From assembly GCA_900546005.1 (NCBI GenBank), contig URBJ01000018.1:1-29305 (forward strand): DNA of 29,305 nucleotides. The letters are read 5' to 3'. A program made the translations under genes and the position numbers. Positions 8,595 through 17,331 of the stretch are shown piece after piece; the first letter of the stretch is position 1, and each line of letters starts with the position of its first letter. The stretch is from an uncultured Alistipes sp. (lineage in GTDB: Bacteria > Bacteroidota > Bacteroidia > Bacteroidales > Rikenellaceae). The notes beneath the pieces were generated by a model. That model was not told the DNA's origin, made no database searches, and saw only the letters and a program-made list of their open reading frames with translations.

Positions 8595-8627
8595 AAGAGC
8601 CGCGATATTAAAATTATCGCGACTCTT
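8595..8627. terminator. Bidirectional hairpin terminator between the antiporter and tpx
   Basis: An inverted repeat with arms 8595-8607 and 8615-8627 (AAGAG, one mismatch, CGCGATA paired with TATCGCG, mismatch, CTCTT) and a seven-base loop. It sits between two convergent genes and has T-rich flanks on the + side. A symmetrical site of another kind is possible. Confidence 0.65.
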
Positions 8628-8652
8628 TCTCATTTCCGCATCTCTTAAAAGG

Positions 8653-9162
8653 TTATCGGAGCGTTTCAACGATTTTCAGTGCGGCTTCGTAGTCCGGCTC
8701 GTTCGATACGTCCTGAACGTACTCGATGTGCCGGATCATTCGTTTGCGGTCGATGACGACAATGCCTCGCCCCAACAACCGGAACTCCTTGATGACAAAT
8801 CCGTACTTCATGCCGAAGTCAAGATCGCGGTAATCCGAGTAGACATGGACATTCTCGATATGTTCTGCGGCGCAGAATCGCTTCTGGGCGAACGGCAGAT
8901 CTACCGACAGGGAGAGGATGGCTACGTCTTTGTCCAGTTTTGCAGCCTCCTTGTTGAACCGGATGTTCTGCAGTGCGCATACCGGGGTATCCACCGACGG
9001 GAAAACACTGATGATCAAATTCCGGTCCTTGAACTGTGTAACCGATACGGGTTGCAGGTTCTGGTCCGTTACCTCGAACACCGGAGCCCGGTCGCCTACG
9101 GCCAGATGGGTCCCGATCAGTGTGGCGGGGTGTCCGCCGAATGTAATTTTCCAATTATCCAT
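8653..9162 (-). CDS. tpx: Thiol peroxidase (atypical 2-Cys peroxiredoxin)
   Basis: A 169-residue Tpx-type peroxiredoxin that reduces hydroperoxides using thioredoxin. The peroxidatic site motif SVDTPVCALQ is present with Cys62, and the resolving Cys97 lies in KRFCAAEH, at the spacing expected for Tpx. The N-terminus (ITFGGHPATLIGTHLAVGD) matches the family's usual KGNPV-like start region, and length is normal. It is a single-gene unit: convergent with the antiporter across a hairpin, and followed upstream by the AddA-like gene on the same strand after 121 bases. The periplasmic form has a signal peptide; none is visible here, so it should be cytoplasmic. Confidence 0.95.
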   Translation of the reverse strand: MDNWKITFGGHPATLIGTHLAVGDRAPVFEVTDQNLQPVSVTQFKDRNLIISVFPSVDTPVCALQNIRFNKEAAKLDKDVAILSLSVDLPFAQKRFCAAEHIENVHVYSDYRDLDFGMKYGFVIKEFRLLGRGIVVIDRKRMIRHIEYVQDVSNEPDYEAALKIVETLR

Positions 9163-9211
9163 AATTTGACGATTTTAGTGCAATTTGCGGTTCGTGAAAG
9201 GATACTTTTTT

Positions 9212-9219
9212 CAAAGATA
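9212..9219 (-). promoter_or_regulatory. Putative -7 box for tpx
   Basis: On the - strand this reads TATCTTTG, a full match to TAnnTTTG, about 50 bases upstream of the tpx start. No clear TTG lies at the usual distance, so only the -7 element is supported. Confidence 0.45.
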
Positions 9220-9261
9220 CAATTTTAATACCGGAATCATTATTCTATTTACAGGTAATAA

Positions 9262-9279
9262 ATCACTATTTTTAGTGAT
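9262..9279 (-). terminator. Putative terminator of the AddA-like gene
   Basis: A seven-base-pair inverted repeat (ATCACTA / TAGTGAT) with a TTTT loop lies a few bases after the stop codon at 9284. On the - strand it runs into TTTATT. The stem is AT-rich, so it is a weak terminator at best. Confidence 0.45.
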
Positions 9280-9283
9280 AAGA

Positions 9284-12200
9284 TCAAATAGCGACCTTAA
9301 CAATACGCTCCAACTCGACATACCAGAGATACCCGGTTACTTTGCGATATCCCATCTGTTGCAACAACCGAATATAATCTTTTATCTGATTCACATAAGC
9401 ATTTTTCTCGTGCTGTCCAAACTTGTAGTCGACCACCACTGCTTCACTCCCCTTGATCAGCACACGGTCTGGACGTCGGGTATCTGGCCCTCCGGGCAAC
9501 AAAATCGCATGCTCGTTTCTGACTTCAGTCCATTGAGGATCGAACCATGAAACAATATCTGAATTTTGCCATGCCTTAGCTATCTTATCTTGAAGATTCT
9601 GAGCCTCCTGCGCTGAAATTACTCCTTCGTGACACATTTGATCTAATCGACCTTGTACTTCGTCCCGGCTCGAAACGGACTCAAACAGTTTATGCATCAG
9701 GATTCCGTAACTTCGTAGATCCGACTTTCGAGTATCGGCTGCTTTTCCTTGAATCAACGACTTCTCTCCCTGTACACCTGCCGAAGAGTCCGAAAGGGAA
9801 TCTTCTTCACCATCCAGCGCGTTATTATCAGCTCCGAAATAACGATCGGTATCAAAACGAAAACTCAGCTTTTTATCGTAGGGAATAACCGGATATTCCG
9901 TTATGTAGTCAACAGGTTCAGATTTCATCTCTTTCAAAGTGGTTGGCTCTCCGAAGTGGAATACTGAATCATTACCGTTTTGTTCCACTCTACCCTCAAT
10001 CCTACATGCAGAGTTACACCCCTTCTCAGACTGACTCCCATCGATCGCCTGTCTAAGCAAATTTCCGACATCAGATCCTGATGCGTTCTTACTTGTATTA
10101 GGACGAAAAAGATACAACTCATCGACAGCTCGCGTTACAGCGACATACAGCAGATTGATGTTATCGATATGAGACATGACGAGTTCCTGATAGCTATCAT
10201 CCGAAAAGTACGAATCTAACAACCCTTTTTTCCACCCGAGAGGGAAAACACCCAGATTATTAAAAGGTGCTTTTTTGCTCTCAGTCCAAGTTAGGCTGCC
10301 ACTTAACGGCTCAAGACCCCAGTTACAATCCGGAACGATCACAACCCGGTATTGCAACCCTTTCGACTTATGGATCGTTAATACATTGATTGCATTTTTC
10401 GTTTGAGGCAGGGCAATCGACTGTGTCGCGCCAGACTCTTCCCACCATGCGACAAATAGCGACAAATCTGCTATACGGGAGGTCGAAAATCGATGGATCT
10501 GATCCTCGAATGCCTGTAAATAGGCTATTTCACCGGTACGTTCCGAAAGTTTATAGCGCATGACCGTCTGCTCGAACGTCTCTTCAATAGAGGTCAAACG
10601 CAAATTATGAAGAAAGTCGGTTTCTTGCGGATCGAGATCCTGCTCGAATGGCCGACCGAGAAACCGATTATATATGGCCCGGCTTATCGAATCATTGAGA
10701 TCGAGAACCAACCTGAAAACGGCGACAATAAAGCCGACTACAGAAGAGCTTCCGATCTGCAAAGCCTCTTGTGTCACCACATCATAACAGTATTGAGCAT
10801 TCGGATGCGCTGACTTGTAGTCGAGCAGTTGTTGGGCCACTGCGACTCCTTGCACTTTCTTTCGTACCAGAATAGCGATATCGCCCGGTTCATATCCTCG
10901 TTGCTGCAACTCCTCGATCACTTCGATGACACAAGGCTTCTCCTGATGCTGCTCTTTATCGTAAGCCACCACCCGCACATATCCCGAATCCGCTGCCGCA
11001 TGTGCCTTTTGATGATGCCCCACATAGGCATCCTTAAGCATATCATTTAAATTCTTATGGCTTTTTTCTGACAGGAATCCTTTCTTCTTGGCATCTTCCA
11101 AAAGGTTATTCAACCGCTGGTTATCCACCTGCACACAACACTCGATCATCCAGTTATTGAACTCAACTACTCGCTTTGCACTGCGGTAATTCGTATCGAG
11201 CGACTGGATGTCGACATTTCCGAACACATTACCCACTTCATGTCCCAAAATTCGCCAATCCCCCCCACGCCACCGATAGATCGACTGTTTGATGTCGCCC
11301 ACCAACAGGGCCGGCATATTCTGTTGTACCGCAACCGCATTCTCCAACAAAGGTTTGAAGTTGTTCCATTGCTGCACAGAGGTATCCTGAAACTCATCGA
11401 TCATAAAGTGATCGAATCGGTTGCCCACCTTTTCATATATAAAAGGTGTATCATTTCCCCCGATCAATTTTCCGATTATGCTTCCCGTCTCGGAGATCGG
11501 AACGATCCGCTGCTCCTTACACAATTCCGACACGCACTGGGCCAGATCCTGCAACAGGACAAATCCCCGATAATTGGAAAGAACCAGATCGGCAGAGGTC
11601 AAGAAGTGGATATGTTGATCGTAAGCATCACACAAATCTTTGAGCAGCGGTTGAAGCTGCGGGACAAGGGCCTGTAAAGCTGCTTTGTTCGGAGAACTAG
11701 CTGAAACCCATTTTTTACTATCTATGCACGCATCACTAACAAGCTTCTTATAAGAAGTGATTTCACCTCCTGCAATCTTGACAAAATAGTTCGTACATGC
11801 CTTATCTTTATAAGCAAAATCTTCGGGACTAAACCCAGCATCGGCAATAATCTTTAAGGCATCAGATGCGATGTTACGCATCTCATTTTTTATACATGCA
11901 CTCTGTTTCTTGATATCGTTCACAGTGTCGAGAAAATCGGACACAAGAGGTAGTGATTGAAGCATTTTGTAGCGCTCCTGAAAAAGTTCGCCACCGAGTG
12001 CAACAAGCTCCCCACGAATATCCCACTTCCCGTCACGCTCCATTTTCTCCTCCACCAACGGGATGACTCTCTGTCGCAACTTCTCATCCGTTGCGATCCG
12101 ATCAATCAACCGATCGGCAGCCTCCTCCAAGAGCGTATCCGTCTCCAACTCGAGATTGAAATTGATATCGATTCCCAGTTCGCGAAGAAAGGCACGAATG

Positions 12201-12541
12201 ATCCGCTGAAAGAACTTATCGATCGTTAACACCGAAAAACGGCTGTAATCGTGCAAGATGTAGGTCTGTGCTTTGGCTGCACGATTGCGAACGTCTGTGT
12301 CCGACAACCCAAGATCAGAACATAAATCGTTCAAATAATTGCTCTTTTGGTTAGAAGCCAGACGATTGATCTCCTCAACGATACGTCGTTTCATCTCCTC
12401 GGTGGCCTTATTGGTAAAGGTAACCGCCAAAATATTCCGATAACACTCCGGAACCCGCACAACTTCTCGCACATAGGCATAGGCCAACTGATAGGTTTTT
12501 CCCGAACCGGCCGATGCCCGCAATATTTTTACACTCTCCAT
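9284..12541 (-). CDS. addA: UvrD/Rep-type helicase-nuclease, AddA-like (RecB-like) subunit
   Basis: A 1085-residue superfamily 1A helicase fused to a PD-(D/E)XK nuclease. Helicase motifs in order: I RASAGSGKT (residues 8-16), Ia AVTFTNKATEEM, II MIDEFQDTS, III LLVGDIKQSIYRWRGGD, IV DTNYRSAKRVVEF, V LTIHKSKGLQY, VI LLYVAVTRAVDELY. The nuclease motif lies near the C-terminus: PDRVL then VVVDYKFG (Asp-Tyr-Lys at about 1038-1040), followed by a NQIKDY block. It should process double-strand DNA ends for RecA-dependent repair together with the AddB-like protein encoded at 13494. The two genes are on opposite strands and separated by a DUF2807 gene, unlike the adjacent addBA order in Firmicutes. By eye it is clearly less GC-rich than neighbouring genes. 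A RecB-like name would be equally fair. Confidence 0.88.
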   Translation of the reverse strand: MESVKILRASAGSGKTYQLAYAYVREVVRVPECYRNILAVTFTNKATEEMKRRIVEEINRLASNQKSNYLNDLCSDLGLSDTDVRNRAAKAQTYILHDYSRFSVLTIDKFFQRIIRAFLRELGIDINFNLELETDTLLEEAADRLIDRIATDEKLRQRVIPLVEEKMERDGKWDIRGELVALGGELFQERYKMLQSLPLVSDFLDTVNDIKKQSACIKNEMRNIASDALKIIADAGFSPEDFAYKDKACTNYFVKIAGGEITSYKKLVSDACIDSKKWVSASSPNKAALQALVPQLQPLLKDLCDAYDQHIHFLTSADLVLSNYRGFVLLQDLAQCVSELCKEQRIVPISETGSIIGKLIGGNDTPFIYEKVGNRFDHFMIDEFQDTSVQQWNNFKPLLENAVAVQQNMPALLVGDIKQSIYRWRGGDWRILGHEVGNVFGNVDIQSLDTNYRSAKRVVEFNNWMIECCVQVDNQRLNNLLEDAKKKGFLSEKSHKNLNDMLKDAYVGHHQKAHAAADSGYVRVVAYDKEQHQEKPCVIEVIEELQQRGYEPGDIAILVRKKVQGVAVAQQLLDYKSAHPNAQYCYDVVTQEALQIGSSSVVGFIVAVFRLVLDLNDSISRAIYNRFLGRPFEQDLDPQETDFLHNLRLTSIEETFEQTVMRYKLSERTGEIAYLQAFEDQIHRFSTSRIADLSLFVAWWEESGATQSIALPQTKNAINVLTIHKSKGLQYRVVIVPDCNWGLEPLSGSLTWTESKKAPFNNLGVFPLGWKKGLLDSYFSDDSYQELVMSHIDNINLLYVAVTRAVDELYLFRPNTSKNASGSDVGNLLRQAIDGSQSEKGCNSACRIEGRVEQNGNDSVFHFGEPTTLKEMKSEPVDYITEYPVIPYDKKLSFRFDTDRYFGADNNALDGEEDSLSDSSAGVQGEKSLIQGKAADTRKSDLRSYGILMHKLFESVSSRDEVQGRLDQMCHEGVISAQEAQNLQDKIAKAWQNSDIVSWFDPQWTEVRNEHAILLPGGPDTRRPDRVLIKGSEAVVVDYKFGQHEKNAYVNQIKDYIRLLQQMGYRKVTGYLWYVELERIVKVAI

Positions 12542-12706
12542 AAATCCGACCCTTTGTTACACGCTTTAAAGATAGTGAAAAGATCAGAATTTTTTATATC
12601 GGTCCGTGTGCACTGCATCCCTCGTACGGTTTCTACACCTTGGTATCCTACGCCGCAGTACCGTCATGTAACAAAACCGTCGAAATATACGTTAGTAGAA
12701 TATAAA

Positions 12707-12738
12707 TTGGCAAATCCGAGCGAAAAGAGTTATATTTG
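12707..12738 (+). promoter_or_regulatory. Bacteroidetes-type promoter for the DUF2807-addB unit
   Basis: TTGG begins at 12707 and a TATATTTG box lies at 12731-12738, 20-21 bases apart, a close match to the Bacteroidetes consensus. The ATG at 12762 follows with a short leader of roughly 15-20 bases. Confidence 0.7.
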
Positions 12739-12761
12739 TAAACGCATAAACTTTCGATGTC

Positions 12762-13448
12762 ATGAAACGATTGTTGATACTCAGCCTCATTTTAGGAAGT
12801 TGCATCCAGCTGGCTTCCGCCCAGAAACAGATCAAAAGCGAAAAGCCGCTGTACTTCTCCAAAACCGAATTCAGCGGGAACCTGAACGTGCGTCTGGTCC
12901 ACTCCGACACCGCCCGCATCGAAATCGAACTGAATGACGCTCAGATCAACCAGCTCAATTGGACCATCAAGGACAGCTGCCTCACCGTGCGGTTGAAACC
13001 CGGTTCTCAAAACAAAGGGAACGGAAACGTAACCGTATATTACAACAACATCGATGCACTCAAAGCCTCCGAAGCAAAGATTACCGGGACGGATACGTTG
13101 CAGGCCAAGATGTTGGATATAGAACTACAATCGGGAGCTACCGTCACGACTGCCGTCGATACGAAGGATCTCTATCTCAAAGTGGGAGGAAACTCGACAG
13201 CCGACGTATCGGGTACGTCGAAGTACCTGACGCTGATCGCCGGAGCCAAATCCAAGGTAGACTGCCGGAATCTGCTCGCTACGGATGTCCGCGTCGAAGC
13301 CGCTTCGGCTGCTGAAGCCTACGTGTACGTCTCGGAACGGTTGCAGATCTCTTCCGGAACCGGAGCTGCCGTGTTCTATAAAGGTGCACCAGAGATTATC
13401 CGGTCGACCTCGAAGATGATGGGCTCGATCAACAGCATCGGAGAATAG
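12762..13448 (+). CDS. Secreted DUF2807 (GIN/auto-transporter adhesin head-like) protein
   Basis: A 228-residue exported protein. Residues 1-21 form a signal peptide (MKRLLILSLILGSCIQLASA) with cleavage before Gln. The rest is a repetitive beta-strand-rich region typical of the DUF2807 'head GIN' domain: KTEFSGNLNVRL, VYYNNIDALKASEAKI, LDIELQSGATV, LYLKVGGNSTADVSG, EAASAAEAYVYV. These domains fold as a right-handed beta solenoid and their role is unknown; they often follow regulators or sit in envelope operons in Bacteroidetes. Here the gene has its own promoter and lies 45 bases upstream of the AddB-like gene, so the two are probably co-transcribed, although no functional link is known. Confidence 0.82.
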   Translation: MKRLLILSLILGSCIQLASAQKQIKSEKPLYFSKTEFSGNLNVRLVHSDTARIEIELNDAQINQLNWTIKDSCLTVRLKPGSQNKGNGNVTVYYNNIDALKASEAKITGTDTLQAKMLDIELQSGATVTTAVDTKDLYLKVGGNSTADVSGTSKYLTLIAGAKSKVDCRNLLATDVRVEAASAAEAYVYVSERLQISSGTGAAVFYKGAPEIIRSTSKMMGSINSIGE

Positions 13449-13493
13449 GCAGACTCTCTACGCCTGCTGACACGTCAAACGAGAGAGTGTGCG

Positions 13494-16385
13494 ATGAAGA
13501 GCTTTTTGTCCGAGGTTGCCTCCTACCTCTACGAACGGGACGGAGATGACATCTCATCACTGCAAATGATCTTTCCGAACCGTCGGGCCCAACTCTTTTT
13601 CTGTGAGGCGCTCATGCAAAAGATCAATCGCCCGATATGGCAACCTACGTTCGTAAGCATACAGGAGTTGATGGAACATGTCTCCGGTCTCCATACGAGT
13701 GACCGGATCAAACTGATCGTCGAATTATATAAGGTCTACTCAAAACACCATCAGGAAACCTTCGATTCGTTCTATTTCTGGGGCGACATGTTGCTCTCCG
13801 ACTTCGACCAGATCGACAAATATATGATTCCGGCCGATGTATTGTTCAGCAACATCCATGACCTGAAAACCCTCGAAAGCGATCTGTCGTATCTGACTCC
13901 GGAACAGCGGGAGGTCATCGCCCAATTCTGGACCAATTTCAATCTGAATGATTCGCAGTCCGATTCCGAGGAGAAAAAACATTTTTGGGATATATGGGAA
14001 TCGCTGTCAAAAATTTACCATGAATTCCGTGAGGTTCTGACCCGACAAGGGTTGGCCTACGAGGGGATGGTCTACCGTACGGCAGCCGAAACGCTTCGCT
14101 CGGATGCCCCCTTGAGCCTGCCGGGTGATAGCGACAGCCGATTCGTCGTCGTAGGATTCAATGCCCTTTCCGCCTGTGAAAAGCAACTGTTCCTCGCACT
14201 GAAAAAGAGCGGTCGGGCTGAATTTTTCTGGGACTACGACTCCTATTATGTAGACAACAAAGACTTTGAGGCGGGTATGTTCCTGCGCGATAACCTGCAC
14301 GACTTTCCTGCGCCAGCCATGGCTTCGATCAGCCACACGCACTTTACCCAGTCTAAAGAGATGACCTGCATTGCAGCACCGTCGGACAGTCTGCAGTGTA
14401 CATACGTCCATACGTTTCTGAAAGGGTTGATCGACCGGGGCGAACAGCCGGACAAAGAGACCGCCATCGTTCTGACCGATGAATCGCTGCTGATTCCGGT
14501 TTTGCACTCGATTCCCTCCGAGATCAAAAGTCTGAACGTCACGATGGGGTATCCGCTGCAACAAACTACGGCCTATTCGTTTGTCGAGCGTTTGATCGAG
14601 CTCCAAAGCCGAAAACGCCAATCAAAATCAAAAGATTGCACCCGATTCTATCACAGCGACGTCATCGGCCTGTTGAACCATCCTTACATTCAAGAGAGCC
14701 AAGCCGAAACGGCCAATCGGCTGATTCAAAAGATTCGTCAGGAACAGATCGTCTATATTCGCTCCGAATTCTTCCCGAAGGAAGGTATCATCGGGCAGAT
14801 CTTCACCCCTACTGGATCGTGGACAGATCTGGCAACCTATCTTCAGGATATCCTGTCGCGTGTCGCTAACCAGCCCGACTCCGACAACGAGCGGAAGAGC
14901 TACTTTTACCTCATTGTCGATCACCTTGTCCGGATCAACAATTCACTCACCGGATCGGATGTCGACCTGACACCCGAAATTTTCGCTTCGCTGCTCCGGA
15001 GAACCCTCCAGACGCTCCGAATACCGTTTCAAGGCGAACCGTTGCAGGGTATTCAAATCATGGGTATTCTGGAGACCCGAGTCCTCGATTTCAAAAACGT
15101 ACTGATTCTTTCGGCCAACGACGATACGTTCCCGGGAAACCGCATGGAGGGGTCATCCTTTATTCCGTACAACCTGCGGTATGGCTACGGCCTCCCCACC
15201 GCCCAGCACCACGAAGGTGTCTTTGCCTACTACTTCTACCGGCTGCTGCAACGCGCCGAACGGGTAGACATAGCCTACTGCTCGAACAGTGACGACAAAC
15301 GCAGCGGGGAACCGAGCCGATATATTTACCAGCTGCTCTATGAATCGCAGCACAAACTGAATTTCAAACCGTTGCAGTTGCAAGTCAATTTGTCACAAAC
15401 GGAACCGATCAAAGTGGACAAGAAGGGAGCCGTAGCTGATGCATTGAAAGAGTTCTTGGACACTCCGAGCAAGAAACAACTCTCTCCGACCTCTCTGTAT
15501 CAATACCTCGAATGTCCATTGAGATTCTATTTCCGGAGCATTGCCAAGCTGTCGCAAGAGGAAGAAATCACCGAAGAAATCGACCTGCCCATGTTCGGCA
15601 CCATCCTACACCGAACCATGGAGTTTCTCTACAAACCGTTGAAAAGGAAAACCGATCCTCAGACCGCAATTTCACAGATTAACCAACAAGCGGTCAAAGA
15701 AAAGACCGTGCAGGCAATCAACGAGATGTACCTTCAGGGATCAAATGTCAATGAGGAGGAGTATAACGGGAATATGATCCTCGTCCGGGATGTCGTGACC
15801 TATTACATCACCCATTGCATCCTACCGTTCGATTCTTCCAAGTCGCGGCCAGATTTTACCATAATGGGGACAGAGGCTTCTGTTGAATGTCAGTTTTCGT
15901 TCGAGGGAGCCGACGGCCAATCCCACACGGTCACCTTTGCCGGAAAATCGGACCGCATCGACCGTTTAAAAGACGGCACACTCCGTATCGTCGATTACAA
16001 GACCGGAGCGTCACATATCGAGTTCAGCGGCATCGATTCACTGTTTGACGAAACCCTCCAAAAGCTCAATTCCGCCGTCTTCCAAACCCTACTCTACTCG
16101 TTAATGTTCTCAATGAACGAAAACAACAAGGTTCAACCGGCACTCTATTATGTGCGGGATATGCAGAACAAAGGGTATTCTCCCTTATTGCAGATGGGAG
16201 GGGGAAAACAGAAACCGGGAAAAACGGAAATAACCCATTTCAGTATGGTTATGGTTCAAAATGAGTTCGAAGAAAAACTTCGAGAAACGCTACGAGAACT
16301 ATTCGACTGCACTAAACCGTTCGAACAGTGCAAAGACGCAGAATACTGCACCTACTGCGACTTCAAAAAAATATGCAGAAGGTAA
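13494..16385 (+). CDS. addB: AddB-like PD-(D/E)XK nuclease subunit with Fe-S cysteines
   Basis: A 963-residue protein with an inactive helicase-like N-terminal region and a C-terminal nuclease. The nuclease motifs are GTILHRTMEFLY, GKSDRIDRL and IVDYKTG (Asp834-Tyr-Lys836). A likely 4Fe-4S site is formed by Cys674 (QYLECPLRF) and the C-terminal Cys952, Cys955 and Cys961 (CTYCDFKKIC), the AddB pattern with nuclease motifs held inside the cysteine staple. The N-terminus MIFPNRRAQLFF corresponds to the start of AddB helicase domain 1A but has no GxGKT P-loop, so ATP hydrolysis would depend on the AddA-like partner. It ends only four bases before the convergent acetyltransferase gene. Some databases would call it simply a PD-(D/E)XK nuclease family protein. 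Confidence 0.87.
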   Translation: MKSFLSEVASYLYERDGDDISSLQMIFPNRRAQLFFCEALMQKINRPIWQPTFVSIQELMEHVSGLHTSDRIKLIVELYKVYSKHHQETFDSFYFWGDMLLSDFDQIDKYMIPADVLFSNIHDLKTLESDLSYLTPEQREVIAQFWTNFNLNDSQSDSEEKKHFWDIWESLSKIYHEFREVLTRQGLAYEGMVYRTAAETLRSDAPLSLPGDSDSRFVVVGFNALSACEKQLFLALKKSGRAEFFWDYDSYYVDNKDFEAGMFLRDNLHDFPAPAMASISHTHFTQSKEMTCIAAPSDSLQCTYVHTFLKGLIDRGEQPDKETAIVLTDESLLIPVLHSIPSEIKSLNVTMGYPLQQTTAYSFVERLIELQSRKRQSKSKDCTRFYHSDVIGLLNHPYIQESQAETANRLIQKIRQEQIVYIRSEFFPKEGIIGQIFTPTGSWTDLATYLQDILSRVANQPDSDNERKSYFYLIVDHLVRINNSLTGSDVDLTPEIFASLLRRTLQTLRIPFQGEPLQGIQIMGILETRVLDFKNVLILSANDDTFPGNRMEGSSFIPYNLRYGYGLPTAQHHEGVFAYYFYRLLQRAERVDIAYCSNSDDKRSGEPSRYIYQLLYESQHKLNFKPLQLQVNLSQTEPIKVDKKGAVADALKEFLDTPSKKQLSPTSLYQYLECPLRFYFRSIAKLSQEEEITEEIDLPMFGTILHRTMEFLYKPLKRKTDPQTAISQINQQAVKEKTVQAINEMYLQGSNVNEEEYNGNMILVRDVVTYYITHCILPFDSSKSRPDFTIMGTEASVECQFSFEGADGQSHTVTFAGKSDRIDRLKDGTLRIVDYKTGASHIEFSGIDSLFDETLQKLNSAVFQTLLYSLMFSMNENNKVQPALYYVRDMQNKGYSPLLQMGGGKQKPGKTEITHFSMVMVQNEFEEKLRETLRELFDCTKPFEQCKDAEYCTYCDFKKICRR

Positions 16386-16389
16386 GCAC

Positions 16390-16938
16390 TTAAAGCCGAC
16401 GCAGAATCCGGGCCGGATTCCCCACTGCAACCACATCCGAAGGCACATCCTTTGTGACGACACTACCGGCTCCGATGACCGTCCTCTCGCCGATGGTTAC
16501 GCCCGGACAGATCACGGCACCACCTCCGATCCAACAATCATCCCCGATCGTTACCGGACGGCAGGCCTCGACCGGTTCGCGCCGCTGACGGTAATCCATC
16601 GGATGGATAAAGGTGTAGATCTGAACCGCAGGCCCGATCAGGACATGTTTTCCAATTCGGATCGGAGCACCGTCCAGCATAACACAATTATAATTGATAA
16701 AACCGCCTTCTCCCATATAGAGATTGTATCCGTAATCACAAAAAAACGACGGACGAATCATCGTTCCCTCCGCCACATGCGGAAAGAGTTCGCGAAATAC
16801 CGCACGGTACTCTTCGCTCTGCATGGTCGATGCATTGAGCCGCAACAACAGCTGCTCGGCTCTATGCCGCTCCTCGCTCAGCTGGGGATCACTCGACTCG
16901 AACCACTCGCCGGACAACATTCTTTCCTTCTGGGTCAT
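16390..16938 (-). CDS. Sugar O-acetyltransferase (Maa/LacA/NodL type)
   Basis: A 182-residue trimeric hexapeptide-repeat acetyltransferase that moves acetyl from acetyl-CoA to a sugar hydroxyl. The N-terminal Mac domain is recognisable (KERMLSGEWFESSDPQL, with LLLRLNA further on). The left-handed beta-helix repeats run from about residue 60 to the end, with INYNCVMLDGAPIRIG, the catalytic His112 in YTFIHPMD, and the closing blocks GDDCWIGGGAVICPG and VVAVGNPARI. Length is standard. It is the last gene of a - strand unit with gtrA-like and GT39 genes (9 bases after the gtrA stop), which suggests it acts on a cell-envelope or lipid-linked sugar, although free maltose or galactoside remain possible acceptors. 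Confidence 0.92.
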   Translation of the reverse strand: MTQKERMLSGEWFESSDPQLSEERHRAEQLLLRLNASTMQSEEYRAVFRELFPHVAEGTMIRPSFFCDYGYNLYMGEGGFINYNCVMLDGAPIRIGKHVLIGPAVQIYTFIHPMDYRQRREPVEACRPVTIGDDCWIGGGAVICPGVTIGERTVIGAGSVVTKDVPSDVVAVGNPARILRRL

Positions 16939-16947
16939 TGCTATCGT

Positions 16948-17322
16948 TTAAGCATTAAACGTAAAAAAGTAATTCATAAAGAAATTCCAAAGCGTCACCC
17001 CGCCGATAGCCACCAACTTCGACAGATAGAAATTGAGCCGACACTTGTCATTCAGCAGATAAATAATGATATTATTCAGGATCAGTCCGATGGCCGAAAT
17101 ACCGACAAACTGGATGTATTGCGCCGCGATCTTCGGATCGTGGCTTTCGAAGGTCCACAAACGGTTCAGAAAGTAGTTCGACGATGCCGCCGTCACGAAT
17201 CCGAGTGAATTGGAAATATACTTATTCAGCCGCAGTTTCTCCTTGCATAAAAAGGTGATGCCAAAGTCGACAACCATCCCCGTAAAACCTACGACACAGA
17301 ATTTTATAAACTGACTGAACAT
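16948..17322 (-). CDS. GtrA-like membrane protein
   Basis: A 124-residue protein with four hydrophobic segments and the GtrA/DPMS family pattern: FIKFCVVGFTGMVVDFGITFL at the start, an NSLGFVTAASSNYFLNRLWTF block, and a NFFMNYFFTF end. GtrA proteins are thought to move undecaprenyl-phosphate-linked sugars across the inner membrane for use by a membrane glycosyltransferase. It lies nine bases after the GT39 gene and nine bases before the O-acetyltransferase, so this is one operon. No GtrB-like (GT2) gene that would make the lipid-linked sugar is nearby. Confidence 0.9.
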   Translation of the reverse strand: MFSQFIKFCVVGFTGMVVDFGITFLCKEKLRLNKYISNSLGFVTAASSNYFLNRLWTFESHDPKIAAQYIQFVGISAIGLILNNIIIYLLNDKCRLNFYLSKLVAIGGVTLWNFFMNYFFTFNA

Positions 17323-17331
17323 ACGCTCTGA

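Noticed and set aside
8595..8627. Symmetrical site considered as a dif (XerC/XerD) site because of the skew switch
   Set aside because: The arms and centre do not match the dif patterns I know (no TTATGTTAA-like right arm), and a hairpin terminator between convergent genes is the simpler reading.
16261..17208. 315-codon + strand frame after the addB-like gene
   Set aside because: It starts within addB and reads antisense through the acetyltransferase and gtrA genes, both of which are clear; composition is typical of a shadow frame.
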